A stretch of DNA of 64,000 bases, taken from NCBI RefSeq assembly GCF_020497125.1, contig NC_059073.1, forward strand, positions 18,311,225-18,375,224. The letters run 5' to 3'. Position numbers and translations under genes: made by a program. Each line of letters starts with the position of its first letter. Position 1 is the first letter of the stretch. Below, piece after piece: positions 11,871 through 22,303 of this stretch. Under the pieces are notes generated by a model. It ran no database searches and was not told where the DNA came from. It saw nothing but the letters and a program-made list of their open reading frames with translations. This DNA comes from Mauremys mutica. Lineage: Eukaryota; Chordata; Testudines; Geoemydidae.

Positions 11871-12277
11871 TGTTGGGGACTATGGGTTTTGAACACTGGT
11901 TTACAGGGCTCTTAGGCTCTAGTAATGGCAAACATGCTACAGGTTGACCATACAGAAGCTGAATCCTGTCAGAGGACTCCAGTCCTGGAATCTGATTGCC
12001 AGAACACTGGTCCTGATTGGTTCACAGCTTCAATATAAACCCAGCACTGGAAAAGGAAGATGTCCAGGCAACTGGGATCTCTCTGCTTCAAACTGCTTCC
12101 CCTGCAGCTCCTGGCTACTGATCTCCAGGTAGCCTGGCCCTGCTTGTCTCCTGATATCTGACTCTTGGTTTTGCCCTCTGGCCTGTCTCAGACTGTGACC
12201 TCCTGGTATCTGACCCGGTCTGATGCCCGACTCCTGCTCCGACCACTAGGTCACACTGCCCATGCCCAGTCATGACA
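11871..12277 (+). repeat. 5' LTR of the Gypsy element
   Basis: Starts TGTTGGGGAC and ends CATGACA (TG...CA). It aligns along its length with 14916-15455: shared blocks include 'gtcctggaatctgattgcc', 'ggttcacagctt/ggctcacagctt', 'tataaa', 'gcttcccctgcagctcctg' and 'ctgactcttggttttgccct'. The 'atataaaccca' at about 12035 is a TATA-like site in the expected place. Confidence 0.85.
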
Positions 12278-12462
12278 GTTTGTGTGGACCACTTAGGCCA
12301 CAAGGGTGGGCCTGGTGACAGCAGAATGGACCTGGCTAACCCGTTGGGAGCACTGGACATGACCGAGAGGGCTTCCACCTTCAGGCAGACAACCATGCTC
12401 TGCAGGCCCAGGTCGTCCAGCTGACCTCAGCAAACCAGCTATAGCAGGAGCAAGTCACACAG

Positions 12463-13041
12463 TTGTGTGCTAAAAATGCTGCACTCCAGCCACTGCTCAT
12501 GCAGCCCTGTTCCCTGATGCAGCTGCCAGAATGGTTTGATGGTTATCGCCAGCAATTCCGGGGTGTTATCAAACAATGCCGCCTCCTGTTCATGACGTAT
12601 CCTCAGTCCTATGCTACTGATTGTGCAGAGGTGAGCCTGGTCATGAGCCTGCTCTCCAAGGACGCTGTAGACTGGGCCTCCATCTTCTTGGAATGTGACA
12701 GCCCAGCACTGTCGAACTGGGAGGTCTACCTCCAAACCATGTTGGTGTTATTCAATGACCCGCACCAAACTCAAATGGTGGAAGCTGCCCTAAGGAAGCT
12801 CCGACAGGGGCAGGGTACCATAATCTCCTGTGCTGCACAATTCCACTGCCTCAAGGCCAATACAAACTGGAATGAGGCAGCACAGATGCAAGAAGAAAGT
12901 AAAGGTGAATTAGCCCAGGTAGAGTTGGCCGTGAGTCTGGATGCCCTTGTGGATCTTGCCATCTGTATAGACAATCGAGTACAGGAGCAAAGGGAGGGGA
13001 AAAAACCGGGGTCTGGAAATGCCTCAACCCAGGTACTGTGA
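12463..13041 (+). CDS. Gypsy Gag (capsid), uninterrupted open frame
   Basis: Gag forms the retroelement particle. The 192-codon frame has [22 protein letters not shown], then a run of helices with [32 protein letters not shown] and AALRKLRQG, the pattern of the sushi-class Gypsy capsid from which vertebrate PEG10/RTL genes also derive. The protein starts just after a stop at 12443, so the true N-terminus may be missing or use another frame; the first ATG was taken. The frame ends at a TGA at 13039 before the zinc knuckle, which reads in a different frame. It is unusual that gag is open while pol behind it has many stops. It could be chance, or recent decay beginning in pol. Confidence 0.75.
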   Translation: MCAKNAALQPLLMQPCSLMQLPEWFDGYRQQFRGVIKQCRLLFMTYPQSYATDCAEVSLVMSLLSKDAVDWASIFLECDSPALSNWEVYLQTMLVLFNDPHQTQMVEAALRKLRQGQGTIISCAAQFHCLKANTNWNEAAQMQEESKGELAQVELAVSLDALVDLAICIDNRVQEQREGKKPGSGNASTQVL

Positions 13042-13120
13042 CTTTTTCACCACTCTCTCCTGCGGAGCCAATGCAGGTGGATGAGGGCTGTCAATGGCTC
13101 ACTCCCATTGAAAAGGAATG

Positions 13121-14330
13121 ATGATGCCAGCACTGTCTCTGCTTCTACTGCAACGAGTCAGGTCACTCCAGCTCTGCCTTTCCCATATGAACTCCAGTGA
13201 GTCAGGGAAAAGAGCTTCCCACCATTTCATTCCTGACTGGGACACATCTGGAGCCCCACCCGAGGTCTCAACGCTCGCAGGTACCAATCCAGTTGCATAT
13301 TCCTGTGCTGCCCCTGCAACATCCTGTGCTCATTGACTTAGGTTCAGCTGACTGCTTCATAGACACAGAGGCAGCCTGGATGCTGTAGATTCCCCTGCAA
13401 TGCAAGGCCATTCCTGACCTTATAGAGACTATTGGTGGTTCCCCTTTGTCTTCTGGTCCAGTAACAGGAAACAACTCCCCTGGAGGCTGTGATTAGAGGC
13501 ACTGAGAAATGGTACAATTTGGCATGATCCAGTCTCCACACTTTCCCCTGATCCTCAGTATCTCCTGGCTGGAACCTCCATAACCTGCTCATTTCGCAGC
13601 AAGCATTGGAAATATGTTTTCCATTAGAGTTTTGTCAACAGCACTGTTGGGGATCATTGGATCCTGTTCCAGCATCTAAATCTTGAGAGACTCAGGTGGG
13701 GGTGACTATCCAGGAACAACCTTCCATTGAAACTCCAGCCAAACTCCCTTCAATATACCAAGACTACACTGATGTTTTTGAAAAGAAGAATGCAGAAACC
13801 CTACCTCTGCATTGGGACTATCACTGCCCAATAGACCTGCAGCCGGGAGTCAAAATACCATGTGGATGAATTTATGCCATGTCAGAACTTGAGCTGACAG
13901 TGCTCCAAGAATATCTCCAGGAGAGTCTGGCCCGAGAGTTTATCTGGAAGTTGACCTCGCTGGCTGCTGCAGCAATACTGTTCATCAAGAATAAAGATAG
14001 CAGCCTCTGACTCTGTGTGGACTGCCACTCGTTGAACCACATAACTATCAGGAATCATAACTCACTATCCCTGATTCCTGAGCTGCTGGACTGAGTGGGG
14101 GCTGCCCATATATTCACCAAGTTGGACCTACAGGGGGGATACAATCTCCTGTGAGTCAAGTAAGGGGATGAGTGGAAGATCGCCTTCTGCACCCAGTATG
14201 GCCACTGTGAATACCTTGTAATGCCTTTCGGGATGACCAATACCCTGGCCACCTTCCAGCATTTTATAAATGATTAGTTCTGAGACATATTGGACTAGTA
14301 CGTAGCAGTCTACCTGCACCCTCTCTCAAC
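13121..14330 (+). pseudogene. Gypsy Pol: zinc knuckle, protease and partial reverse transcriptase
   Basis: A nucleocapsid knuckle at 13140-13182 reads C-F-Y-C-N-E-S-G-H then S-S-S-A-F, so the fourth ligand Cys is replaced by Phe. The protease motif at about 13330-13365 is LIDLGSADCFID; the usual D-S/T-G is D-L-G here. RT remnants follow in shifted frames: LPLHRDYHCPIDLQPG (about 13802), SLAREFIWKL, FIKNKDSSL, FTKLDLQGGYNLL (14113-14151), [22 protein letters not shown] (about 14170-14235) and ending at Y-V-A-V-Y-L-H (about 14300), just where the catalytic Asp-Asp should be. At least eight stops interrupt it. No function can remain. Confidence 0.8.
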
Positions 14331-14870
14331 CCAACTGCCTCAGACCTGGTGCAGTGGATTTCTCAGGCCCAGGAAGAAGGAAAGAAGAACCTGGAAAAGG
14401 CAAAAGCAAACTATAAGCCATATGCAGCATCAAGAGCAAGGCCCCACCTACTCTATGAGACAAAAGATATGGCTTTCCATGGAGCATCTCCACACAGACA
14501 GACCTGCTCGCAAGCTGGATGTTTGGTTCCTTGGCCCTTTTAAGATCCTGCAACAGGTTAATCCAGTCACTTTTGAACTCCAGCTATCCCATTCTCTGAA
14601 GATTCACCTGGAGTTTGACGTATCACTTTTGAAACCCTATCCAGAAAACCGTTTCTCTCACGGGATCCAACCACCTCCTCCACTGGTACAGGTACAGGGC
14701 CACAAAGAATACATGGTTTATAAGATCCTGGACTTCAAATTAAATATAGAAGGCTCTGGCATCTTAACGACTGGGAGGGGTCTGATCCCAAGGAACACAC
14801 CTAGGAGCCTGCAGAAAATGTATGTGCTCCTGCAGCCCCAATATATACGCACAGGAATTACCCCCAAAAG
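14331..14870 (+). pseudogene. Gypsy Pol: integrase C-terminus and chromodomain
   Basis: Immediately after the RT break the sequence resumes near the end of integrase: RPARKLDVWFLGPFKILQQV and NPVTFELQLSHSLKIHLEFDVSLLKPYPEN form the GPF/Y-type module, followed by a chromodomain-like stretch (HKEYMVYKILDFKLNI, then decayed). Chromodomains of this class direct integration to marked chromatin. Most of RNase H and the integrase core (HHCC and DDE) are absent. Deletion joins the codons after Y-V-A-V-Y-L directly to this part. Equivalent sequence lies on the minus strand at 39560-39960, from another copy. Confidence 0.8.
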
Positions 14871-14895
14871 CCTGGTCCTACATCATCCTGAGGGC

Positions 14896-14915
14896 AGCCC
14901 TTGGGAAAGGAGTTT
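14896..14915 (+). promoter_or_regulatory. Polypurine tract before the 3' LTR
   Basis: The purine-rich 'gggaaaggag' ends 4 bp before the TGTCAGGG start of the 3' LTR, the expected primer site for plus-strand synthesis. Confidence 0.5.
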
Positions 14916-15455
14916 TGTCAGGGACCACAGATCTTGAAACTTGGTCCATGGGGTTCTTAGGCACTAGTAAGTGCTAACCTGCCACCCAATGACCGAGCAA
15001 CTGCTAGAATAGAATCTGAACCCTGACAGAGGACACCGGTCCTGGAATCTGATTGCCTGAATGCTGGGAGTCCTGACTGGCTCACAGCTTCTATATAAAA
15101 CCAGCACAGGAACAGGAGGCTGTCCATGCAACTGGAATCTCCCTGCTTCCAATTGCTTCCCCTGCAGCTCCTGCTCCTGGCGACTGATCTCCTGGTAGGG
15201 TGACCAGATGTCCCGATTTTATAGGAACAGTCCTGATATTTGGGGATTTTTATTATATGGGCTCCTATTACCCCCCACCCCGTCCCGATTTTTCACACTT
15301 GTTATCTGGTCACCCTATCTCCTGGTAACCTGACATCTGACTCTTGGTTTTGCCCTGTGGCTTGCTTTGGGCTCCGACCTCCTGGTATCTGACCCACCTG
15401 ATGCCGAACTCCTGCTCTGACCACTACAGCAGACCGCTCATGCCCCAGTATGACA
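14916..15455 (+). repeat. 3' LTR of the Gypsy element, with an internal MITE
   Basis: Starts TGTCAGGGAC and ends CAGTATGACA. Without the 130 bp made by the MITE and its duplicated target it is about 410 bp, the same as the 5' LTR (407 bp). A 'tatataaaacca' at about 15092 is the TATA-like site. Confidence 0.85.
15196..15317 (+). mobile_element. 122-bp MITE with hAT-type 8-bp duplication
   Basis: Ends are TAGGGTGACCAGAT and ATCTGGTCACCCTA, perfect inverted repeats. The target duplication TCTCCTGG stands at 15188-15195 and 15318-15325. A second copy is at 49889-50011. It contains no coding sequence. Confidence 0.9.
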
Positions 15456-15545
15456 TTTTGAGAGGGGCTCTGCAAACACAGAACAAAAAGACAACCCTTT
15501 CCCCAAAGAGCTTACAACCTAAGTATTTAGAGAATAAATATTGAC
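15456..15545 (+). repeat. Diverged repeat relic continuing the target of the Gypsy insertion
   Basis: 'ggggctctgcaaacacag', then 'caaagagcttacaacctaag', belongs to the same family as 8015-8110 and 21705-21795. The sequence directly before the 5' LTR ('ggaagcccagtcatggacac', 11846-11865) looks like its left part, so the Gypsy element probably split this repeat. Confidence 0.5.
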
Positions 15546-15779
15546 ACTGCAGTTACTCTAGCTTCAATGAAATGAGAAGGGCTCTCATTCTCCATGGATC
15601 AGTGAATACACTGACCATCAGTTGGTGGTTTCTCCCATGGTAGAATATTGCACAGTTAGGTAAACTGAAATATACTAAAATAATGCTGAGCAACAGCCAC
15701 CGGATGCCACCCTCCCCCCATGCCCATGATTTCATACTACAGTATCCCCTTCCCCAGGTAGTCAAGATTCACAAATCAG
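15546..15779. other. Unannotated non-coding sequence
   Basis: Nothing recognised. Confidence 0.35.
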
Positions 15780-16090
15780 ACCCCCTGCAAAAAAGCATGA
15801 GATTGGCTTTAAAATCATGAGATTTTAAGTTATACATTTGGGATGCTTTCTATTAGCCTTCTGGTTTTTTAATGTTTAGGGCTCATGCTTTCAATTTGTT
15901 CTCCACAAACCAGAGAACTAAAAACTTTGAATGAAATCTGGCTTCATGGAAGTCAATGGGAGTTTTGTCATTAACTTCATTCAGGCTGGATTTCATCCTT
16001 TCTCTCTCTCTTTTTTTTTTAAAGGAAAGCTGAACTTCTCACTTAATCACATGACTCCTGGAGCTGAGGCTTTAACAAAAATATCAAATA
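15780..16090 (+). repeat. Interspersed 'aaatcatgagatt' repeat
   Basis: 'catgagattggctttaaa' and 'tcatgagattttaag' are followed by T-rich sequence and 'gaagtcaatgggagtt'. A relative in the opposite or rearranged order is at 55680-55920. Class unknown. Confidence 0.35.
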
Positions 16091-16961
16091 TCATGAGCCC
16101 TACAATAAAATCCTGACTGCCAACGCTGAGCCTATGCTCTATACCAAGTGTTGTACCCTGTATTGCTGGTGTCTGCCCATGTGGAACAGTCCAGAAAGCA
16201 CCATGGAAATCTCCCCTGGAGCCTTCTTTATTCAATTAGCACACTCTGCACTTCCCTCCAGCACCTAGAGTGAATCAATCAAGAAACAGAGACACTGTTT
16301 CCACCAGTTTATTCCAGGTGGGGATCTGGCCCCTTATCAATCTGTCAGATGTAGCATGTGTGTGTGTAGATACCTGGCACCTATCACACACACTTTTTAA
16401 AAAAAGAAACTTTGGAAAAACTTAAATCAGGCCCCAGGCAGCCTGAACCTGTGTGAGTGACATTCTTGTGGCAGCTTCCCCCGTAGCGCTTACTGACCTT
16501 GGTGATGATAGGCTCGTGGTTTCACAAGGATTTATTGTGCGCGAAGTGTTCCTGCAGTGTATTAACCACAATCGGTCTTATATTTAACATGAAAGTGACT
16601 GGCCTACCCTTGGTACCTGTTTTGTCTTCTTCTTCGTCTTCTCCACACACTCTTAATGCAGTGAGAGTAAAGAGCTAAAGGGCATCGCACTTGCTCCTCA
16701 AGTTCATCTCCCCCTTTGTCCTCTCCCCTCTCCGGAAGAAGGAAGAGTCCCCTTCAAAATTCCATTGCTGTATTACAAATTGTAGTTTAATTGGGGTTTG
16801 CCATTCCTGGGATTTTGTTGTTGTAGGGCTTGTAGTCATTGGGACGGATTCTGGCCCATGATAACTCTGCTATGTGCTGCTGCAGTGATTCAAAGGAGCC
16901 TTGAAAGCTGGTTTAGACAACTACATGGGGATTCCCCTAGTGCTGGGGAATCCCTGAGCAG
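16091..16961. other. Unannotated non-coding sequence
   Basis: No coding sequence or repeat family recognised; a short TG run is near 16355. Confidence 0.4.
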
Positions 16962-17292
16962 CAGAGTGTCAGGATAATCAACTTTTATTCATTATTTGCA
17001 TTATTTGTCTAGAAGCCCATTAGGTTAGGTCGGTGGTGGGCAACCCGCAGCCCGTGGGCCACACACGTCCCATCAGGGTAATCCGCCGGTGGGCCGCAAG
17101 ACAGGTTGTTTACACTGACCGTCCGCAGGCACGGCCACCCCCAGCTCCCAGTGGCCGCAGTTCGCCGTTCCCAGTCAAAGGGAGCTACAGGAAGCAGCGC
17201 GGGCTGCGGGTTGCCCACCATTGGCCTAACCTAATGGGCTTCTAGACAAATAATGCAAATAATGAATAAAGGATGATTATCCTGCTACTCTG
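16962..17292. repeat. Large inverted repeat: palindromic hAT-like MITE with inverted host flanks
   Basis: The centre (about 17030-17225) is a GC-rich MITE with ends 'tggtgggcaacccgcagccc' and its complement. Beyond both ends about 68 bp of AT-rich flank is also inverted: 16970-17030 contains 'ttcattatttgcattatttg' and 'tctagaagcccattaggtta', and 17224-17270 carries the complement. Arms (16962-17054 and 17199-17292) differ at only a few positions. A normal insertion gives direct, not inverted, flanks. Confidence 0.9.
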
Positions 17293-17314
17293 GAATTCTC
17301 AACAGGCTGCTCAC

Positions 17315-17455
17315 CACTGGGTTAGGTGCTGCACAAACACGTGGTGAAGACAGTCCTTGCTCCATAGAGCTCACAGACAAGACAGACAAAGTGTGGAAGG
17401 ACAAACAGAGACACAGAGAGGCGAAGTAATTTAGCCAGGGCTACACAAACACAGC
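17315..17455 (+). repeat. Diverged repeat relic ('gttaggtgctgcacaaacac')
   Basis: Same family as 8015-8110 and 15456-15545, continuing into 'gaggcgaagtaatttagcc', a pattern found in old MIR/L2-type repeats. Confidence 0.4.
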
Positions 17456-17589
17456 GGTAGTTGGTCTGACAAATATGGCAATTTCCTGCAATATTCTTGA
17501 AAAACCATATCTTTGGGGTCCATTGTATGAACTGCAAAGTTGACGTGTCCAGGATTGTATGTAACTTCTTCAGGGGAGAGATGTGAGGT

Positions 17590-18170
17590 GAGGCCTGGAG
17601 GATTGAAGGACTATATTGAACAACCCATGGCAAGAGTGGAGTTTTGGGACAATATGTGTGAAGTGGGTTTCCTGGGAAATACCTAGAGGGAGGTGAATGC
17701 AAAATCCCCACATCCAGTTATGCAAAAACCCAGCCTTTTGAAGCTATGCCCTGAGGAGTGTGCTGTTGTCTGCTGATCACCTGTTGCATGAGGCCAACAT
17801 CAAAGGCTCAAGCTGTATAAAGGAAAGACTGATCTATTCATGGTGGGTCTGGTTCTGAATCTGAGACAGTTGTGAACTTGTAACCACAGGGAAACCCAGT
17901 CGTGGGTTTTGAAGGACTGACACGTACTAAAGCCCAAGGCTGAAGTTGGGTTTGGGGGGGGTGGGGGAATGATCTATGGAAAACTTTCTAACATGCATTT
18001 AGGTTCTTTTGTTTGTTTGTTTTTAAATGTTTTCTCTGTAATGCGTTCATCTTAAGAATAAAAGTGCTTGCTTATAAAAAGTTGTGGGGTAACACACCGC
18101 TGCTGGCAATTACAGCTGTTCGTAGCCTCTGGAGAGAAAGCAGAGTGCAAATGTAACCCAAACTTCTCCT
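17590..18170 (+). repeat. Probable retroviral or retrotransposon LTR fragment
   Basis: It has LTR order: a TATA-like 'ctgtataaagg' at 17813, then about 245 bp later an AATAAA at 18057-18062 followed by 'gtgcttgctt'. I recall this as a turtle LTR pattern. Precise ends and internal genes are not seen. Confidence 0.4.
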
Positions 18171-18174
18171 GGGT

Positions 18175-18620
18175 ATGGTGCTCTGTCCCATCTAGTGGCA
18201 CTGAGACCACTTAGAGAGAGTTAAATAAGTCTGTTCTACAGCCTTAGCTAACAGCCAGTTGGCTTTTGGCTCACGCAGTGGAGGCTCATGCACTAAACTC
18301 CAGAGGTCCCAGGTTCAATCTTGCCCATCAACAACTGGGGTCAGTCGGCATTACAGTGGGGGCTTGTGTGGGATTTCAACTGGGAAGTCTCTGAAGCTCA
18401 GGATGTGCTTCCTCAAGTAGGGAAAGTATGTAATGCACATGCTCCTGGGTGTGGTGTTGTGTCCCTTCTAGTGGCACCGAGACCACTTAGAGAGAGAGAG
18501 AGATTAATGAGTTTGCTCTACAGCTGTAGATAACAGTCAGTTGGCTTTTGGCTCATGCACTAAGCTCCTGAGGTCCCAGGTTCGAAACTGCCCGCTGACG
18601 ACCGGGGTCTGTCAGTGTTA
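18175..18620 (+). repeat. Tandem duplication of about 260 bp with tRNA-like boxes
   Basis: Two units (from about 18175 and 18440) share 'tctagtggcac(t/c)gagacca', 'cacttagagagag', 'agttggcttttggctca', 'gaggtcccaggttc' and 'ggggtc(a/t)gtc'. The 'gaggtcccaggttcaat/gaa' part resembles a pol III B box. The second unit lacks about 12 bp ('cagtggaggctc') found in the first. Confidence 0.75.
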
Positions 18621-20170
18621 CACAAATAGAGGGCTGTTTTGGCAGTCTGACTTCCTGGGAATATCAAAGTGTAGGCAGGGAACAATGCAGTCTGGAAAAA
18701 TCCTAGTCAGGAGGGAGAGAGGCCAGGTATCTCGCCAGGAGAGGTGATGGCTGAGGATCAGGGAGCCTAGAGAGGGTGCCGTGGGTGGAGCATGGAGGGG
18801 AAATACAGGTGCAGTTGGCCTGAACTGTGACAGTTGGTCTGTGGGCTACTGTGCTGACAGACTGGATGTGGGGTATGAGGCGAAGTTTAATAAGCCTATT
18901 TAATTTATGTGTCTGGTTAGCATCTCTGTACTAGATGTTGTCTTAAACTTTATGAGGTGCCAAGAGTTTGAGATGGAGACTTTAAAAATAAACTTATTCT
19001 GCTCAGCTCTGCTGCCTACCCTGACACTGCAACCTAGTAAGCTTGCTAAGATGCACAGCAAATCCTAAGAACAATACCAGCTCTATGTAATTTAAATGAG
19101 AAAGGTACCTTATACCTCTTTGACATTTGAGATGACACCAAATTTTGATACACAGGGCGTAAGGGAGACCACAGAAGAGGCTCCAAAACATCAGAATGGT
19201 AGGTAATCGGAAAGTAATTTATTTCTGAGAGTGAAACCTTAGGACATGAGAAGAGTAGACAAAGTTGAATCTAAGGGTACAAACTACTTGAGCTCCGCGT
19301 GTAAGGAAGTGGTATGCAGTGGTACAAGGGTGTTAGACTTCAAGAAAATATGATTGGAGAATTAAGAAATCTAGTGAGCAAGTTGTAATGAGCTCAATGG
19401 AGGGGTCTTCTGAATCAGAACAATGAGGAGAGGCAGAGGAATCTTGAAGCCAAATTATGTTATATCTCAGTCAGCTGAGGTAAAACGGAAATCAGTTAAG
19501 CAGGGAATAATCACAAGTAAATCAGAGTTAGTTTTAGCAGGAACTATTGCTTAGTTAGACTGTAAACAACTCCTGTTATTTAGTGTATATTAACTACTAT
19601 TATCTTAATTAAACTCACTTTATAGGGAACAATCTACATTTATGAAATTACACAATTTGGAAATTAGATAATACAATGCACTGAAGCATAAACTCCAGTG
19701 TCATATGTTCTCATTTCAGTTTCTCAGTTTTCAGCCTCTGTTAGCCCAGCGTCTGGAGGAAGAGTTCTTCGGATGTTTAGTTATATCTTGAACAATCCTC
19801 TTGTGCAATCTTTGTTTACTGTTTTGAATTCCAGCTTAATTAAAGACCTGTGTTCCTTGATGCAATGTGTTGGTTTCTTTCTGATTTGCAGTCCTTTTGC
19901 TCTCTGATATTTTCTCTATTCCTGCCACCTCACCTTGCATGTCTTAAGATGCTGTCCAGATGGTTTGTGTCACAGTCCTTACTATTTTCGTGACCGCTCA
20001 CTTCCTTTTTATTTCTTAGCCCATTTCTCTTTCATTACAGTTTATCTTTTGTTACAGCGAATGTTTGTAACATTTCATTCTTACTTTAGTTTTCTCACAG
20101 GTTTCTAACAATGTTTTTCTAATAATTTCTTACGTTTTACTTAGAGACTCTTTAGTTATTTGGCCTCTTA
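18621..20170. other. Unannotated non-coding sequence
   Basis: No gene or repeat recognised; frames are short and unlike known proteins. Confidence 0.45.
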
Positions 20171-20700
20171 TTTAATTGTACAGTTCTTCCTTTAACTTTT
20201 CCTCTTGTCTCCAAATACCTCTGTCTTTCCTCTTTCTAGGTACTGTCCCTCTTGCAGCTACCTCAACTATTTCTGTCTTTCCTGCCCCTCCTGAACTGGG
20301 CTTTCTCCCTTTCAGCTCTGCTCCTGGCACCCCTTCAATGATGCAATTTGACCATTGGGGTCCCTATCCACTGGCTCCCCACTTACTGTCTCTCTTCTTT
20401 TTTGGTGCTGATTGCCTCACTTGCTACTGGCCTCTCTCTCTCTTTCTCTCTCTCTCCCTCCCTCCCAATGCTGGGCAGCCTCCCTCCAGACTTAACCAGA
20501 TGTTTCCACCACTGTCTGTTTGGCTTGCTTGCAGCAGTGCACCTGGGGCAGAGGAACTCTCCTGTTCTCCCTTCCCCCTTGCCCCCACCCCTGCGTCAGT
20601 TTTGTTTCCCCCCAAAGAACTGCTTCAAGTGCCCCGGAGTCCTTGGAGTCCCCAAGACCCTCCCCCCAAGCAGCTGTTTTGAGGTCCCGTTTTTCTAAAA
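20171..20700 (+). other. Pyrimidine-rich non-coding stretch
   Basis: The + strand is strongly enriched in C and T, with a CT microsatellite near 20430-20465. Long open frames here (168 codons on +) are low-complexity Pro/Ser/Leu and have no recognisable domain, so I do not call a gene. Confidence 0.5.
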
Positions 20701-21700
20701 TCAAATTCTAAACACCATGAAGCTGCTTCTGAGCAACCTACTTGCACCTCTCCCATTGCTCTTTTGATCCAACATAGCCTCCAATACAGGTGGAGCGTTG
20801 CACAAGGTCAATGGAAGGGAGGATTAAAATCCATCACTGGAGAAAAAGGGTGCAACGGACTGCCAAGTCGCTGAAAAGCCTTTCATGGAACAAGAAGCTG
20901 CCCCAGGGAGGTCTCTTTTTGATGATGATAGCGGGGCTGATCGGCATGGAAAGTGGTTCGCCATTTTTGTAGACGGCCTATTCAGAATGTGAAACCCTGT
21001 GATCATTTTCAAGGCTAATTCGTATTTCTATCATGGTTCAGTATTTTGAACCCTTTAGTTCTTAAAAAACCGATGACAAAGTACAATTGTGAACAGCTGC
21101 TGGGTTATTGTCATGGGGCCTGGTCCTGCTCGGATTCTAGTGAATGGCAACGATCTCATTGACTTCAGGGGAAGTGAGGGCAGGCCCCCCAAAAGTACTA
21201 AAACCAAATCACAAGGGGGGAAAAACAGCTGTTTGCTGAAAAATACTTCTATGTATGCTCATGTTTCAAGAAATCCCCCTGCCTTGCAGGAACCAGTTCT
21301 CCCCAGGGCTTTACTGTGCATTCAAGCATCTTCTTTCTGCAGTAACATTTTTAATCAAATGTTTTCCTCTTCATGAACCATAATAAAACTTTCAGTAAAT
21401 CGGATCACAGAGTTCAAAGTCTAGAGACACATTAGTCAACCAGAGAAGAGATTTTACAGCATCAGAAATATAAGCATAGAGATTCAGAACCTCAAAACAG
21501 AATGTGTTATTGAACAAAATGCTATTTGCTGTTCATGCTAGGGCTGGAAATTCATTGGGCATCCTCAGACTCGTAACCATGAGCCACCCGATGAAAGATA
21601 ACACTTAGGAAAACTGGAAAACAGGTCAATATCAACACAAGCTCTCTCATAGGTGGAAGCAAGACTCCTGCTTGGAACTTGCTATTATCTGTGTTACAGT
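20701..21700. other. Unannotated non-coding sequence
   Basis: Nothing recognised apart from a 'cattgacttcagggg' motif at about 21156. Confidence 0.4.
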
Positions 21701-21704
21701 AATG

Positions 21705-21795
21705 CCTGAGTTTAAGGCCCCACTGTGCTAGGCACTGTGCAAATACATCGTGAAAAAACCCATGTCCTAAAGAGCTTATGCCCTAAATAGCTTAA
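21705..21795 (+). repeat. Diverged repeat relic ('aggccccactgtgctaggca')
   Basis: Same family as 8015-8110: 'gtgctaggcactgtgcaaat' then 'cctaaagagcttatgcccta'. Confidence 0.45.
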
Positions 21796-22180
21796 AGCTG
21801 GTCATACCGCAGCCAAAAATAAAAGGCCTGGTCTAAGCCCACTGAAGTCAGTGGGAGTCTTTGGGCATTGGCTCGGGCAATTGGAGGATTTCCAAGTGGG
21901 ATTTTGCTTTGATCACTGTGACATTGAGCCGGCAAGGGTTAAGCAACTAGCAGGCTAAATGACTCAAATTCCATCTTTAAAGACATATTAGAAAAGTATA
22001 TAAAGGGTAATTAGGGCCATTCCTTATAAATAGCTAACAAAGGCACATTAGATAAACTAGGGCTTTGAAGTGCAAACCTGTATTGTTCAAGAATTAGAGG
22101 TAATACTAATTGTGTTTGTTTACTTATCTCTTGTTAGTTAACCATGTAACCAAAGGTTCCTGTCTGTTATTGTATTCTAT
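21796..22180. other. Unannotated non-coding sequence
   Basis: No feature recognised. Confidence 0.35.
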
Positions 22181-22265
22181 TGTATCAGAGGGGTAGCCAT
22201 GTTAGTCTGGTTCTGTAGAAGCAGCAAAGAATCCTGTGGCACCTTATAGACTAACAGACGTTTTG

Positions 22266-22303
22266 CAGCATGAGCTTTCGTGGGTGAATACCCACTTCTT
22301 CAG
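22266..22303 (-). ncRNA. Hammerhead-ribozyme-like core
   Basis: Minus strand: CTGAAGA (fits CUGANGA), a perfect stem II (AGTGGGT / ACCCAC with loop ATTC between), GAAA, then a short stem III AGC-TCAT-GCT. The base at the cleavage position after the stem is G instead of A, C or U, so this copy may not cut. Stem I is not evident. Confidence 0.5.

Larger units (their letters stand above)
11871..15455 (+). mobile_element. Ty3/Gypsy LTR retrotransposon (chromodomain-containing, sushi-like), degraded
   Basis: Two LTRs in the same orientation (11871-12277 and 14916-15455) flank gag- and pol-derived sequence in normal order: capsid, zinc knuckle, protease, reverse transcriptase, then the integrase C-terminus and chromodomain. 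The part between the RT catalytic region and the integrase tail is missing, so the element is about 3.6 kb instead of 5 kb or more. The 3' LTR has a MITE inside. I cannot find a matching 5-bp target duplication at the ends (ctcata before, ttttg after). Confidence 0.85.

Noticed and set aside
14113..14310. Working Gypsy reverse transcriptase
   Set aside because: The frame has stops and ends at the position of the catalytic Asp pair, which is deleted.
20176..20682. 168-codon plus-strand open frame
   Set aside because: It arises from a pyrimidine-rich tract (Ser, Pro, Leu, Phe) and has no domain, conserved start or splice context.
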